Below, piece by piece: positions 1-8,498 of a stretch of 64,000 nt of DNA. A program made the position numbers and the translations under genes. The notes beneath the pieces were generated by a model that worked only from the letters and a program-made list of their open reading frames with translations, searched no databases and was not told where the DNA came from. The DNA lies in contig NZ_AP025637.1 in the NCBI RefSeq assembly GCF_022846615.1, forward strand, positions 5,357,001-5,421,000, read 5' to 3'. Positions within the stretch are counted from its first letter, which is position 1. Each line of letters begins with the position of its first letter. The DNA comes from Roseomonas fluvialis (GTDB lineage: Bacteria; Pseudomonadota; Alphaproteobacteria; Acetobacterales; Acetobacteraceae).

Positions 1-354
1 GGCCCGGTGCGCATCGGCACGCTGGTCGATGAGGGCGAGGCCGCCTGGCTGCATGTCTGGAGCGCCCAGCGCCTGCCCCGCTGGCCCGATGCCCCGACGC
101 TGCGCGAACTGGGCTACCGCCTGACCGTCACCGCACCCTTCGGCATCATCGCCCCGCCGCGGCTGCCCGACCCGATCGCCGAGGCGCTGCGCGCGGCCTT
201 CCGTGCCGGCATGCAGAACGAGGACTACCGCGCCGCGCTGGCGCGCAACGACATGACCGACGACTACCGCGACGGTGCTGCCTATGGCGCCTTCCTCGCG
301 GAATCGGCCCGCATGGAGGAAATGCTGATCGGCCGCCTGGGCCTGCAGCCGTGA
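1..354 (+). CDS. TctC/Bug-family solute-binding protein, 3' part
   Basis: Only the last 117 residues are present; the gene enters from the left edge in frame 1. The sequence matches the C-terminal lobe of Bug (TctC-type) periplasmic receptors: a PDAPTLRELGY segment, then a FGIIAPPRLPDPIAEAL helix, which corresponds to the family's usual 'G..APAGTP..I...L' region, and a terminal amphipathic helix. The family binds carboxylates and related anions in the periplasm for tripartite tricarboxylate transporters, often as orphan receptors. The ligand cannot be told. Its stop overlaps the GTG start of the next gene (GTGA), so the two are probably co-translated. A complete receptor of the same family lies at 38083-39057. 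Confidence 0.85.
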   Translation, partial: GPVRIGTLVDEGEAAWLHVWSAQRLPRWPDAPTLRELGYRLTVTAPFGIIAPPRLPDPIAEALRAAFRAGMQNEDYRAALARNDMTDDYRDGAAYGAFLAESARMEEMLIGRLGLQP

Positions 355-1214
355 CACCGTCAGGCTTGCGCGCACCGGAGCGCGCATTGACCGACCTGCG
401 CGCGCCGGAGCGCGCATTGACCGGCCTGCGCGCGCCGGAGCGCGCGACGCCCGACATCCGCGCGCTGGAGCACGCGGCGCTGTCCACCGTGCCTGCCGCG
501 CGCGTCGCCTTCGACGGCCCCTTCGTGGTGCGGGCCTTCGCCGGCGGCACCGGGCGCGCCAATGCCGCATCGTCCATCGACCCCGCGCCGGACCCGGCGC
601 TCGAGGACCGCATCGCGCGGATCGAGGCGCTGTACGCTGCCCATGGCCTGCCGCCGCGCTTCCGGTCCACCCCGCTCGACCCGCCGGGGCTGGTCGGTAT
701 GCTCGCTGCGCGAGGCTATGTCGAAAAGGACGAGACGGTCATCCTGCTCGCGCCGATCGGCGCCATCGCGGCCCCCGACGCCGCCGCCACCGCCCTGCCC
801 GCGCCGGACGCCGACTGGATGGCGGTGACCGCGACAGCCGAGCACCAGACCCCCGCGCGCCGCCGCGAGAAGGAAGGCAACCCCGCGCTGCTGATGGTGC
901 CCGGCGCCTGGATCACGCTGCACCAGGACGGCGCCGCTGCGGCGGTGATCTCGGTGGTCGCGTCAGGCGAGACGGCGGGCTTCTTCGACCTCGCGGTGCG
1001 ACCGGACTTCCGCCGGCGGGGCCTCGCCGCGCGTGCCGTGCGCGCGGCCGCGCACTGGGCGCGCGAACAGGGCGCGGCCTGGCTGTTCTGCCAGGTGGCC
1101 GCGGCGAATGCGGCCTCACTCGCGCTCAACACGGGGCTCGGCATGGCAGAGGCGTATCGCTACCGCTACATGGTGCGCGCGCAGGATTCGCTGCCGGCGA
1201 TGCGCTTCGGCTGA
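351..1214 (+). CDS. GNAT-family N-acetyltransferase with a repetitive N-terminus
   Basis: A 287-residue protein starting with GTG inside the stop of the preceding gene. The C-terminal half has the GNAT acetyl-CoA fold: a strand ending in FFDLAVRPDFRRRGLAARAV, which carries the R/Q-x-x-G-x-G/A pyrophosphate-binding loop as RRRGLA, followed by a helix and an LALNTGLGM segment close to the usual 'N..A...Y...GF' motif. The N-terminal half resembles the first, degenerate GNAT domain of two-domain acetyltransferases. Residues 4-43 are a low-complexity run of LRAPERALT-like decamers that no GNAT needs, so the true start could lie further in, although no good internal ATG is seen. The substrate is unknown. 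Confidence 0.8.
   Translation: MTPSGLRAPERALTDLRAPERALTGLRAPERATPDIRALEHAALSTVPAARVAFDGPFVVRAFAGGTGRANAASSIDPAPDPALEDRIARIEALYAAHGLPPRFRSTPLDPPGLVGMLAARGYVEKDETVILLAPIGAIAAPDAAATALPAPDADWMAVTATAEHQTPARRREKEGNPALLMVPGAWITLHQDGAAAAVISVVASGETAGFFDLAVRPDFRRRGLAARAVRAAAHWAREQGAAWLFCQVAAANAASLALNTGLGMAEAYRYRYMVRAQDSLPAMRFG
361..480 (+). repeat. four tandem 30-bp units in the GNAT N-terminus
   Basis: Four direct units of exactly 30 bp start at 361, 391, 421 and 451. The middle two share nearly the whole sequence and the last is the most diverged. They encode the decapeptide LRAPERALT plus one variable residue. Because the unit is a multiple of three, copy number can change without a frameshift. The array sits at the very start of the acetyltransferase gene. 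Confidence 0.85.
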
Positions 1215-1286
1215 TCGCGCGCGAATTCGCGTGCGCGGCGGATCGTGCCGGCTACGATACGCGCCTCATTGCCGACGGAGCCGCCC

Positions 1287-2450
1287 ATGACCCGACGCCC
1301 CCGCGCCACCCGCGACGCTGCCGACGAACGGCCCGTCGCGCTGGTCCTGCAGGGCGGCGGCGCGCTGGGCAGCTATCAGGCCGGCGTCTTCGAGGAGATC
1401 GCCGACAGCGCCTGGCAGCCGGACTGGGTGGCGGGCATTTCGATCGGCGCCATCAATGCCGCGATCATCGCCGGCAATCCGCCCAAGGATCGCGTGGCGA
1501 AGCTGCGCCGCTTCTGGGAGACGGTGACCGCGCCGCCGCGCTGGGCCGGGTGGACGGACCTCGTGTTCGGCGTCGTGCCGGAACTACGCCGCCAGGCCGG
1601 CGCGGCGAATGCGGTGCTGTTCGGCCAATCGGGCTTCTTTGCACCGCAGGCGCCGGGCGCCTGGCTGCGGGACCCGCCGCCCACCAGCTACTACGACACC
1701 GGCGCGCTGAAGGGGACGCTCGAATCCCTGATCGACTTCGACCGGATCAACCACCGCGAGGGTGTGCGCCTCAGCGTCGGCGCGGTGAATGTCGAGACCG
1801 GCAACTTCGCCTATTTCGACAGCGCGGAAAAACCGCTGCGCGCCGAGCACGTCATGGCGAGCGGCGCGCTACCCACCGGCTTCCCCGCGGTCGAGATCGA
1901 CGGTGAGTACTTCTGGGATGGCGGCCTGGTGTCCAACACGCCGCTGCAATACGTGATCGCGAGCGTGCCGCGCCGGTCGCGCCTGATTTTCCAGGTCGAT
2001 GTCTTCCCGGCGCGCGGCCGCCTGCCGCGCACCCTGCTGGAAGCGGCGGAGCGCGAGAAGGACATCCGCTACAGCAGCCGCACCCGGGCGGCGTCGCGCA
2101 TCATCCGCATCGTCCACGACCTGCGCCACAACATCGAAGGGCTGCTGGCGAAGCTGCCACCCGAACTGCGCGACACGCCGGAGGCGCGCTTCCTGCATGC
2201 CTTCGGCTGCACCTCCACCATGGACGTCGCGCAGCTGATCTACCGACCCGAGGACGAACAGGGCCAGGCCAAGGACTACGAGTTCAGCCGCGGCACCATG
2301 GAGGAACGCTGGGCGCATGGCCGCGCCGATGCGCGCGAGACGCTGGACGCGGCGCCTTGGTGCGAACCCATGCCGCCCGACCTTGGCGCGCGCACCTTCG
2401 ACGTTGTCGGCGACCGGCTGCGCGCCCAAGGCCGACGCGACCTCGCCTGA
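1287..2450 (+). CDS. patatin-like phospholipase
   Basis: A 387-residue protein of the bacterial patatin family (serine acyl hydrolases acting on phospholipids or other acyl esters). The oxyanion-hole loop GGGALGSYQAG is near residues 25-35. The nucleophile elbow GISIG puts the serine at residue 52, and the catalytic aspartate is D211 in the DGG motif. The Ser-Asp dyad is therefore intact. About 150 residues after the DGG resemble the extra domain found in DUF3734-type patatins. The start at 1287 was preferred because GACGGAG lies about eight bases upstream and the patatin domain begins soon after; a GTG at 1245 would only add residues unlike the family. No signal peptide is visible, so it is probably cytoplasmic or peripheral at the inner membrane. 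Confidence 0.88.
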   Translation: MTRRPRATRDAADERPVALVLQGGGALGSYQAGVFEEIADSAWQPDWVAGISIGAINAAIIAGNPPKDRVAKLRRFWETVTAPPRWAGWTDLVFGVVPELRRQAGAANAVLFGQSGFFAPQAPGAWLRDPPPTSYYDTGALKGTLESLIDFDRINHREGVRLSVGAVNVETGNFAYFDSAEKPLRAEHVMASGALPTGFPAVEIDGEYFWDGGLVSNTPLQYVIASVPRRSRLIFQVDVFPARGRLPRTLLEAAEREKDIRYSSRTRAASRIIRIVHDLRHNIEGLLAKLPPELRDTPEARFLHAFGCTSTMDVAQLIYRPEDEQGQAKDYEFSRGTMEERWAHGRADARETLDAAPWCEPMPPDLGARTFDVVGDRLRAQGRRDLA

Positions 2451-2477
2451 CACCATACCGCACCGGAGATCCCGCCG

Positions 2478-3218
2478 ATGTCCCCCGACGACGTGCGTCG
2501 CCGCGCCTTCGCCATGCCCCTCACCAGCCCCGCCTATCCGGTCGGGCCGTACCGCTTCGTGAACCGCGAATTCATGATCATCACCTACCGCACCGACCCC
2601 GTCGCATTGCGACGCGTGGTGCCCGGGCCGCTCGAATTCGACGAACCGCTGGTGAAGTACGAGTTCATCCGCATGCCGGACAGCACCGGCTTCGGCGACT
2701 ACACGGAAAGCGGCCAGGTCATCCCGGTGCGCCTGGGCGACCAGCGCGGCGGCTACGTGCACGCGATGTTCCTGGATGACGAATCGCCGATCGCGGGCGG
2801 GCGCGAATTGTGGGGCTTTCCGAAGAAGCTGGCGAAGCCGGTGCTGCGGGTCGAGCAGGACACGCTGGTCGGCACGCTCGACTATGGCAGCCAGCGCATC
2901 GCCACCGCCACCATGGGCTACAAGCACCGGCCCGTGCCCGAGCACGCGCTCGCGGCATCGATGGCGGAACCTGGCTTCCTGCTCAAGATCATCCCGCATG
3001 TGGACGGCAGCCCGCGGGTGCTCGAGCTGGTGCGTTACTACATGCAGGACGTGGTGCTGAAGGGCGGCTGGACCGGGCCTGGGGCGCTGCAGCTTGCACC
3101 GCATGCCATGGCGCCGGTGGCGGAGCTTCCTGTGCTCGAGGTGGTGTCGGCCACGCATCTGGTCGCGGACCTCACGCTCGGCCTTGGCGAGGTGGTGCAC
3201 GACTACCTGGCGGGCTGA
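2478..3218 (+). CDS. acetoacetate decarboxylase family protein
   Basis: A 246-residue protein with the acetoacetate decarboxylase (ADC) fold. The family hallmark GFPKK is present, with lysines 116 and 117 at the place of the Schiff-base lysine and its pKa-lowering neighbour (K115/K116 in the clostridial enzyme). The preceding GGRELWGFP matches the family's E-x-x-G-F/Y-P context. Known members convert acetoacetate to acetone and CO2, but many ADC-like proteins act on other keto acids or as hydratases/aldolases, so the substrate is open. It follows the patatin gene by 27 bp and precedes the carboxymuconolactone decarboxylase-like gene on the same strand. Confidence 0.88.
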   Translation: MSPDDVRRRAFAMPLTSPAYPVGPYRFVNREFMIITYRTDPVALRRVVPGPLEFDEPLVKYEFIRMPDSTGFGDYTESGQVIPVRLGDQRGGYVHAMFLDDESPIAGGRELWGFPKKLAKPVLRVEQDTLVGTLDYGSQRIATATMGYKHRPVPEHALAASMAEPGFLLKIIPHVDGSPRVLELVRYYMQDVVLKGGWTGPGALQLAPHAMAPVAELPVLEVVSATHLVADLTLGLGEVVHDYLAG

Positions 3219-3280
3219 GCGGTTCCGCCCGACGCGGCGCGGCGATAGGCTCGCCCCCGCAGCCATGGGAAGGAATCGTG

Positions 3281-3691
3281 ATGTCCAAGTCGGACGACTG
3301 GCACAAGGGCGACGCGATGCGTCGCAGCCTGATGGGCTCGGCCACGGTCGAGGGCATGGCCAAGGGCGTCTACGACGACCCGATCATGGAAGCCTTCGGC
3401 GACTACGCGCGCGAGGCGGTCTTCGCGAAGCTCTGGGCGCGGCCGGGGCTCGACGTGAAGACGCGTACGCTTATCGTCGTGATCTCCGACACCGCGACGC
3501 ATGCCTGGCCGGAGCTCGCCATCCATCTGCGCATGGCGCGCCGTGCGGGCTGGTCGGAACAGGAGCTTTCCGAGGCGCTTCTGCATATGTCCGGCTATGT
3601 CGGCCTGCCATCCGTGCGCGAAGGGCTGATAGTCGCGCGCGCGGTCTTTGCCGAGATGCGCGGCGAACCGGAAGGCGGGCTCGGGGCATAG
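3281..3691 (+). CDS. carboxymuconolactone decarboxylase-like protein
   Basis: A 136-residue all-helical protein with the CMD/AhpD-like layout: a helix around the KTRTLIVV segment, then ELAIHLRMARRAGWSEQEL, then an alanine/glycine-rich helix. It lacks the CxxC of AhpD peroxidase-type members, so it belongs with 4-carboxymuconolactone decarboxylase-like or uncharacterised members. The catalytic role is not established. The start at 3281 is supported by GGGAAGG about eight bases upstream; reading further upstream runs antisense-like into the ADC gene region. The neighbouring ADC-family gene suggests work on keto or lactone acids, which is inference. Confidence 0.85.
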   Translation: MSKSDDWHKGDAMRRSLMGSATVEGMAKGVYDDPIMEAFGDYAREAVFAKLWARPGLDVKTRTLIVVISDTATHAWPELAIHLRMARRAGWSEQELSEALLHMSGYVGLPSVREGLIVARAVFAEMRGEPEGGLGA

Positions 3692-3742
3692 CGGCGGCGC
3701 GCGGCCCGCTCTACGCTTCGCGCACGGGAAGGGACGCGCGGC

Positions 3743-4519
3743 ATGAAGTGGCAGGGCGGCGGCTGGGACCTCGAGGTCCTGGTCACGGGGTATCCGGGCA
3801 AGGCGGTGCTGCATGGGGGCCTGGGCTGGAGCACGGTGGTGCTTCTGCGCGGGCACGGCCGCATAGTCGTGCTGGACGGCGGCGGCTACGGGCTTCGGCG
3901 CCCGCTGGCCGAACACCTGAAGCAGCGCGGCATCGCGCTGTCCGACGTGACCGACCTGCTGATCAGCCATTCGCACCACGACCATTCGGTGAACTGGCCT
4001 ATGTTCCGCCAGGCACGCATCTGGATCGGGCGGGTGGAATTGGCCTGGGCGCTCGGCGTGCCCTGGGGCGAGACATCCGTGCCGGAACACACGATTGAGG
4101 CGCTGTCGCGCTGGCCGACGCTGCAGCTGATGGATGATGGGGACGAAGTGCTGCCAGGCATCGTGGCGCGCCTGGCGCCAGGCCACACCCCGGGCCACCT
4201 GATCTTCGTCATGACCGGCGACAGGCAGGATTGCGTGCTGCTGCAGGACGCAGTGAAGAACCGAGTTGAACTGACCACGCGGCGCACGGACATGACCTAT
4301 GACCCGGCGGTCAGCCGCGCCACCATCGACATGGTCTGGGAGATCTGCCGCGAACGCCCCGGCTGCCTGCTGATCCCGGGCCATGACCTGCCGATGGTGG
4401 TCGAGAACGGCGTGCCGCGGCCGATCGGGACGCAGCAGGCCGGCATCCGCGCCTGGTTCGGCGGCAGCCTGGACGAAACGACGCGCTACGACCTGGGACC
4501 TCTGGAGGGCACGCCATGA
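3743..4519 (+). CDS. metallo-beta-lactamase-fold hydrolase
   Basis: A 258-residue MBL-fold protein. The dinuclear metal motif HxHxDH is complete (H76, H78, D80, H81 in HSHHDH), and the later GHTPGH element gives the third histidine. A C-terminal GHD motif (IPGHD) matches the last ligand. The length and order of motifs resemble lactonase-type or glyoxalase II-like members without an attached domain. The substrate is not assignable; the adjoining class II aldolase and MetX-like hydrolase suggest a small-molecule ester, lactone or thioester. It overlaps the next gene by four bases (ATGA). Confidence 0.87.
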   Translation: MKWQGGGWDLEVLVTGYPGKAVLHGGLGWSTVVLLRGHGRIVVLDGGGYGLRRPLAEHLKQRGIALSDVTDLLISHSHHDHSVNWPMFRQARIWIGRVELAWALGVPWGETSVPEHTIEALSRWPTLQLMDDGDEVLPGIVARLAPGHTPGHLIFVMTGDRQDCVLLQDAVKNRVELTTRRTDMTYDPAVSRATIDMVWEICRERPGCLLIPGHDLPMVVENGVPRPIGTQQAGIRAWFGGSLDETTRYDLGPLEGTP

Positions 4520-5298
4520 ACGAGACATCGGCACTGCGCATCGCGCCACTGCAGGGGTCGGTCAGCGCCGCCGAATGGCAGGCGCGTGTCGACCTCGCGG
4601 CCTGCTACCGGCTCTGCGAGCGCTACGGCATGTCGGACATGATCTACACCCACATCACGGCGCGCGTGCCGGATGCGCCGGGTCAGTTCCTGATCAATCC
4701 GAATGGGCTGCTGTTCAGCGAGATGACCGCGTCATCCCTGCTGAAGGTGAACGGGGAGGGCGAGGTTCTGTATCGTCCCGACCTGCCCTATGGCCTGCAT
4801 CCGGCGGGCTTCACCATCCATTCCGCGATCTATCGCGCGCGGCCCGATGCGGCGGCGGCGATGCACACGCACACCATCGCCGGCATGGCGGTCAGCGCGC
4901 TGAAATGCGGGCTGCTGCCACTGACGCAGACCGCAACCCGCTTCTACGGCCGCATCGCCTATCACGACTTCCGCGGGCCGGAACGCGACCCGTCCGAGCG
5001 CGACCTGCTCGCGCAGTCCATCGGCCCGCTGAACTACTGCATCCTGCGCAACCACGGGCTGCTGACGCTCGGCGCCAGCGTCAGCGAGACGTTCATCGCG
5101 ATGTGGGGCCTGGAGCGCGCCTGCCAGGCGCAACTGGCGGCCATGGCCTGCAACACGGACCTGGAAATGCCGAGCCCCGCGGTGGTCGAGAAGTCGTGCT
5201 CGATGTACGCCCCCGGCAATTCGCGGACCTATGGCCCGCTGGAATGGCAGGGCCTGCTGCGCATGCTCGACCGCACCGACCCCGGGTTCCGGGACTGA
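4516..5298 (+). CDS. class II aldolase/adducin family protein
   Basis: A 260-residue protein of the class II aldolase/adducin fold (L-fuculose-phosphate aldolase relatives). Zinc-ligand histidines are visible in MHTHT near residue 116 and in LRNHGLLTLG near residue 180, which is the typical spacing. An early segment ending in HITARVPD matches the substrate loop. Members are metal-dependent aldolases or decarboxylases acting on hydroxy-acid or sugar phosphates, and many in Proteobacteria have unknown substrates. Translational coupling on both sides puts it in the same pathway as the MBL hydrolase and the MetX-like protein. Confidence 0.88.
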   Translation: MNETSALRIAPLQGSVSAAEWQARVDLAACYRLCERYGMSDMIYTHITARVPDAPGQFLINPNGLLFSEMTASSLLKVNGEGEVLYRPDLPYGLHPAGFTIHSAIYRARPDAAAAMHTHTIAGMAVSALKCGLLPLTQTATRFYGRIAYHDFRGPERDPSERDLLAQSIGPLNYCILRNHGLLTLGASVSETFIAMWGLERACQAQLAAMACNTDLEMPSPAVVEKSCSMYAPGNSRTYGPLEWQGLLRMLDRTDPGFRD

Positions 5299-5303
5299 CG
5301 CGC

Positions 5304-6305
5304 ATGGACTGGCCTGTTCAGGACGGAACCTTCGCGCTGGGCGACCTGGCGCTGAAGCGCGGCGGCGTGCTGCCGGATGCGAAGATCGTCTGGCGCGCGC
5401 ATGGCACGCTCTCGGCCGCACGCGACAACGTGGTGCTGTATCCCACCAGCTACGGCGCGCAGCACCCCGACCTCGAATGGCTGATCCGGCCGGATGGCGT
5501 GCTGGACCCGACGCGCTGGTTCATCATCATTCCGAACATGTTCGGCAACGGGCTGTCCTCCTCGCCGAGCAACACCGCGCCGTGGCCGGCGCTGGTCACG
5601 GCGCATGACAACGTGGCGGCGCAGAAGCGCCTGCTGCGCGACGTCTTCGGCGTGGATCGGCTGCACGCAGTCTATGGCTGGTCGATGGGCGCGCAGCAGG
5701 CCTATCACTGGGCCGCGGCCTACCCGGATGCGGTGGAGCGGGCGGTGATCAACTGCGGCAGCGCGCGCACCAGCACCCACAACCGGGTGTTCCTGGCTGG
5801 CATGATGGCGGTGCTGGAAGCGGCGCCGGAATTCGACGGCAGGGCGCTGTTCTCGGCCCAGCCCCGCGCGGCGTTGCGCGCCTTCGGGCGGCTCTATGCC
5901 GGGTGGGCGCTGAGCCAGGATTTCTATCGCGCGGACCTGCACCTGACCGCGCTGAAGGCCCCCGACCTCGAGACCTTCTATCGCACCGACTGGGAAGACC
6001 GCTTCGCCCGCCGCGACGCCGCCGACCTGCTGGCGATGCTGCGCACCTGGGATGCCGGAGACATCGCCGATGGCGGCGACCTGGCCGCCGCGCTGGGGGG
6101 CATCACCGCGCGCGTGCTGCTGATGCCATCCGAGACCGACCTGTATTTCCGCGTGGCCGACAATGCCGCTGAACTGCCGTATCTGAAGCACGGCCGGCTC
6201 GCGCCGATCGCGTCCATCTGGGGCCATCGCGCCGGCAATCCCGTGGCGAACCCCGACGACGCCGCCTTCATCACGCGCGAAGTGCGCGGCCTGCTCGGCG
6301 CTTAA
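5304..6305 (+). CDS. MetX-like alpha/beta hydrolase (homoserine acetyltransferase family)
   Basis: A 333-residue alpha/beta hydrolase that resembles homoserine O-acetyltransferase. It has the N-terminal 'YPTSYGA' strand, a GWSMGAQQ nucleophile elbow (Ser), an aspartate in SETDLYF and a histidine in WGHRAGNP near the C-terminus. MetX proper transfers acetyl from acetyl-CoA to homoserine, but many relatives are plain hydrolases. It is shorter than typical MetX (about 370-380 residues), and its operon partners are catabolic, so a hydrolase or acyltransferase in that pathway is more likely than a methionine enzyme. The start at 5304 lies five bases after the aldolase stop. Confidence 0.82.
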   Translation: MDWPVQDGTFALGDLALKRGGVLPDAKIVWRAHGTLSAARDNVVLYPTSYGAQHPDLEWLIRPDGVLDPTRWFIIIPNMFGNGLSSSPSNTAPWPALVTAHDNVAAQKRLLRDVFGVDRLHAVYGWSMGAQQAYHWAAAYPDAVERAVINCGSARTSTHNRVFLAGMMAVLEAAPEFDGRALFSAQPRAALRAFGRLYAGWALSQDFYRADLHLTALKAPDLETFYRTDWEDRFARRDAADLLAMLRTWDAGDIADGGDLAAALGGITARVLLMPSETDLYFRVADNAAELPYLKHGRLAPIASIWGHRAGNPVANPDDAAFITREVRGLLGA

Positions 6306-6359
6306 CCGCCCCGCAAGACTGACCGGCCTAGGGTCATCGCGGACCCCAGGCCGGACAGG

Positions 6360-8498
6360 ATGTTGGCGCCAGACCTCACCGCCCTGCGCTGCCTGTTCCT
6401 CGTCGCCATGCACCATGGGCTGCACCTGGCGCCCGAGGAACTGCCGGAGGCGCAGGGGCCGGACATGCTGCCCGCGATGCTCGGCGCCATGCGGCGCGCG
6501 GGGCTGAAGGCGCGCGCCGTGACAGGCTGCGGCTGGGACAAGGCGGCGGCTCTCGGCACCGCCTACCCGGCCTTGGCGACGCGCCACGATGGGTCGTGGA
6601 TGATCCTGGTGCATGTCATGCCGGGGCCGGACGGCACGCCGATGGCCGCGGTGCTCGACCCGCAGCAGGAAGCGGCCGGCGTGCAGTTGGTCCCGCGCGA
6701 GAACTTCCTGGCCGACTGGTCCGGCACGCTGGTGCTGTGCCGCCGCGCCGAGCCCCTGCCGGCGGAAGACCGACCCTTCGGCCTGTCCTGGTTCCTGAAT
6801 GAGATCGCGAACCATCGCCCCTTCTTCGCTGGCGTGGCGGTGGCCGCTATCCTGTCGAACCTGATCGGCTTCGCGATCCCGCTGCTGTTCCAGGTGCTGA
6901 TCGACAAGGTGGTGCCGCACCAGGCCTGGCAGACGCTGACCGTGCTGGTGCTGGTCTTCGTGATGCTCGCCGCCTTCGACGGCTTCTTCCTGTACGCGCG
7001 GCAGCGGCTGATGCTGTTGGCGTCGAACAAGGTGGATGCGCGGCTGGGGTCGCGCAGCTTCGCGCACCTGCTGTCGCTGCCGCTGTCCTTCTTCGAAACC
7101 CATGCCGCCGGCGTGCTGGTGCGGCACATGCAGCAGACGGAAAAGCTGCGGCACTTCCTGACCGGGCGGCTGTTCCAGACGATGCTCGACGCGGCGCTGC
7201 TGCCGGTCCTGCTGGTGCTGCTTGCGATCTATTCCGGCGTGCTGACGCTGGTGGTGCTGGGCTTCTCGGCGGCGATCGCGCTGGTGATCGGGGCGATGGT
7301 GCCGGCTTTCCGGCGTCGGTTGAACGGGCTCTATGCGGCCGAGGGCGCGCGCCAGGCGCACCTGGTGGAAACCCTGCACAACATGCGCGCGGTGAAGTCG
7401 CTGGTGCTGGAACCGGCGCGGCAGCGCGCGTGGGATGGGCAACTCGCGACTGCCGTGCGCGCCCATGCCGATGTCGGGCGGATCTCGGCGCTCGGTGCCG
7501 TCAGCACGTCCGTGCTGGAACGGCTGATGCAGATCGCCGTGCTTGGGCTCGGTGCGACGCTGGTCTTCGATGGCAGCCTGACAATTGGTGCGCTGGTCGC
7601 CTTCACCATGCTGTCCGGCCGCGTGACCGGGCCGCTGGTGCAGATCGTCACCCTGATCAACGAGGCGCAGGAGGCAGCGCTGTCGGTGCGCATGCTCGGC
7701 ACCGTGATGAACACCAGGCCGGAACGCCGTGCGCGCGAACGCCTTTCGCGTCCACCAATTTCCGGCGCCCTGCGATTCGAGGACGTGACCTTCCGGTATC
7801 CGGGTGCGGCGATGCCCGCGCTCGATCGTGTCTCCTTCAGGGTCGAGGACGGCCAGGTCATCGGCGTGGTCGGTCGATCCGGCTCGGGCAAGACCACGCT
7901 GACGCGTTTGATCCAGGGCATCCATGCCCCGCAGGACGGGCTGATCCGCTTCAACGAGGCCGATCTGCGCACCATCGAGCTTGAGCACCTGCGCAGGAAT
8001 GTCGGCGTGGTCCTTCAGGAGAACCTGCTGTTCCGCGGCACGCTGCGCGACAACATCGCCGCCGCGCGCCCCGGCGCGCCCCTTCCGGAGGTGCTGGAAG
8101 CTGCCCGCCTGGCCGGCGCGCTCGAATTCATCGAGCGCCTGCCGCACGCGCTCGAGACGACGGTCGAGGAAGGTGCTGCCAACTTCTCTGGCGGTCAGCG
8201 CCAGCGCATCGCGATCGCGCGCGCGCTGCTGACCCGTCCACCGCTGCTCATCCTGGACGAAGCGACCAGCGCGCTCGACCCGGACAGCGAGGCGATCATC
8301 CAGGCCAACCTGGCGGAGATCGCGCGCGGGCGCAGCATGATCGTGGTGTCGCACCGGCTGTCCTCGCTGGTCGGCGCGGATTCGATCCTGGTGCTGGAAC
8401 AGGGGCGCGTGGCCGATTTCGCGCCGCACGACGTGCTGCTGCAGCGCTGCGATATCTACCGCCATCTGTGGCGGCAGCAGACGCAGCACCTGCGATGA
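6360..8498 (+). CDS. type I secretion ABC transporter with degenerate C39 domain (HlyB/LapB-like)
   Basis: A 712-residue inner-membrane exporter. Residues 1-130 form a C39 peptidase-like domain that is catalytically dead. Aligned on the conserved HHG, the catalytic cysteine position is occupied by Thr and the GH(Y/F) histidine position reads GSW. This resembles the C39-like domain of HlyB, which binds unfolded substrate instead of cleaving a leader. Residues about 150-430 hold the transmembrane bundle. The ATPase domain has Walker A GRSGSGKTT near 504-512, signature SGGQRQ near 610, Walker B LLILDEATSALD and switch SHRLSSL. It is the first gene of the repeat-protein cluster and overlaps the adaptor gene by four bases. 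The predicted substrate is the 1,449-residue protein encoded just downstream; the substrate pairing is inferred from position. Confidence 0.93.
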   Translation: MLAPDLTALRCLFLVAMHHGLHLAPEELPEAQGPDMLPAMLGAMRRAGLKARAVTGCGWDKAAALGTAYPALATRHDGSWMILVHVMPGPDGTPMAAVLDPQQEAAGVQLVPRENFLADWSGTLVLCRRAEPLPAEDRPFGLSWFLNEIANHRPFFAGVAVAAILSNLIGFAIPLLFQVLIDKVVPHQAWQTLTVLVLVFVMLAAFDGFFLYARQRLMLLASNKVDARLGSRSFAHLLSLPLSFFETHAAGVLVRHMQQTEKLRHFLTGRLFQTMLDAALLPVLLVLLAIYSGVLTLVVLGFSAAIALVIGAMVPAFRRRLNGLYAAEGARQAHLVETLHNMRAVKSLVLEPARQRAWDGQLATAVRAHADVGRISALGAVSTSVLERLMQIAVLGLGATLVFDGSLTIGALVAFTMLSGRVTGPLVQIVTLINEAQEAALSVRMLGTVMNTRPERRARERLSRPPISGALRFEDVTFRYPGAAMPALDRVSFRVEDGQVIGVVGRSGSGKTTLTRLIQGIHAPQDGLIRFNEADLRTIELEHLRRNVGVVLQENLLFRGTLRDNIAAARPGAPLPEVLEAARLAGALEFIERLPHALETTVEEGAANFSGGQRQRIAIARALLTRPPLLILDEATSALDPDSEAIIQANLAEIARGRSMIVVSHRLSSLVGADSILVLEQGRVADFAPHDVLLQRCDIYRHLWRQQTQHLR

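Noticed and set aside
5304-6305. Homoserine O-acetyltransferase (metX) as a firm call
   Set aside because: The catalytic triad fits the family, but the protein is short and sits in a catabolic operon, so the specific enzyme name is not supported.
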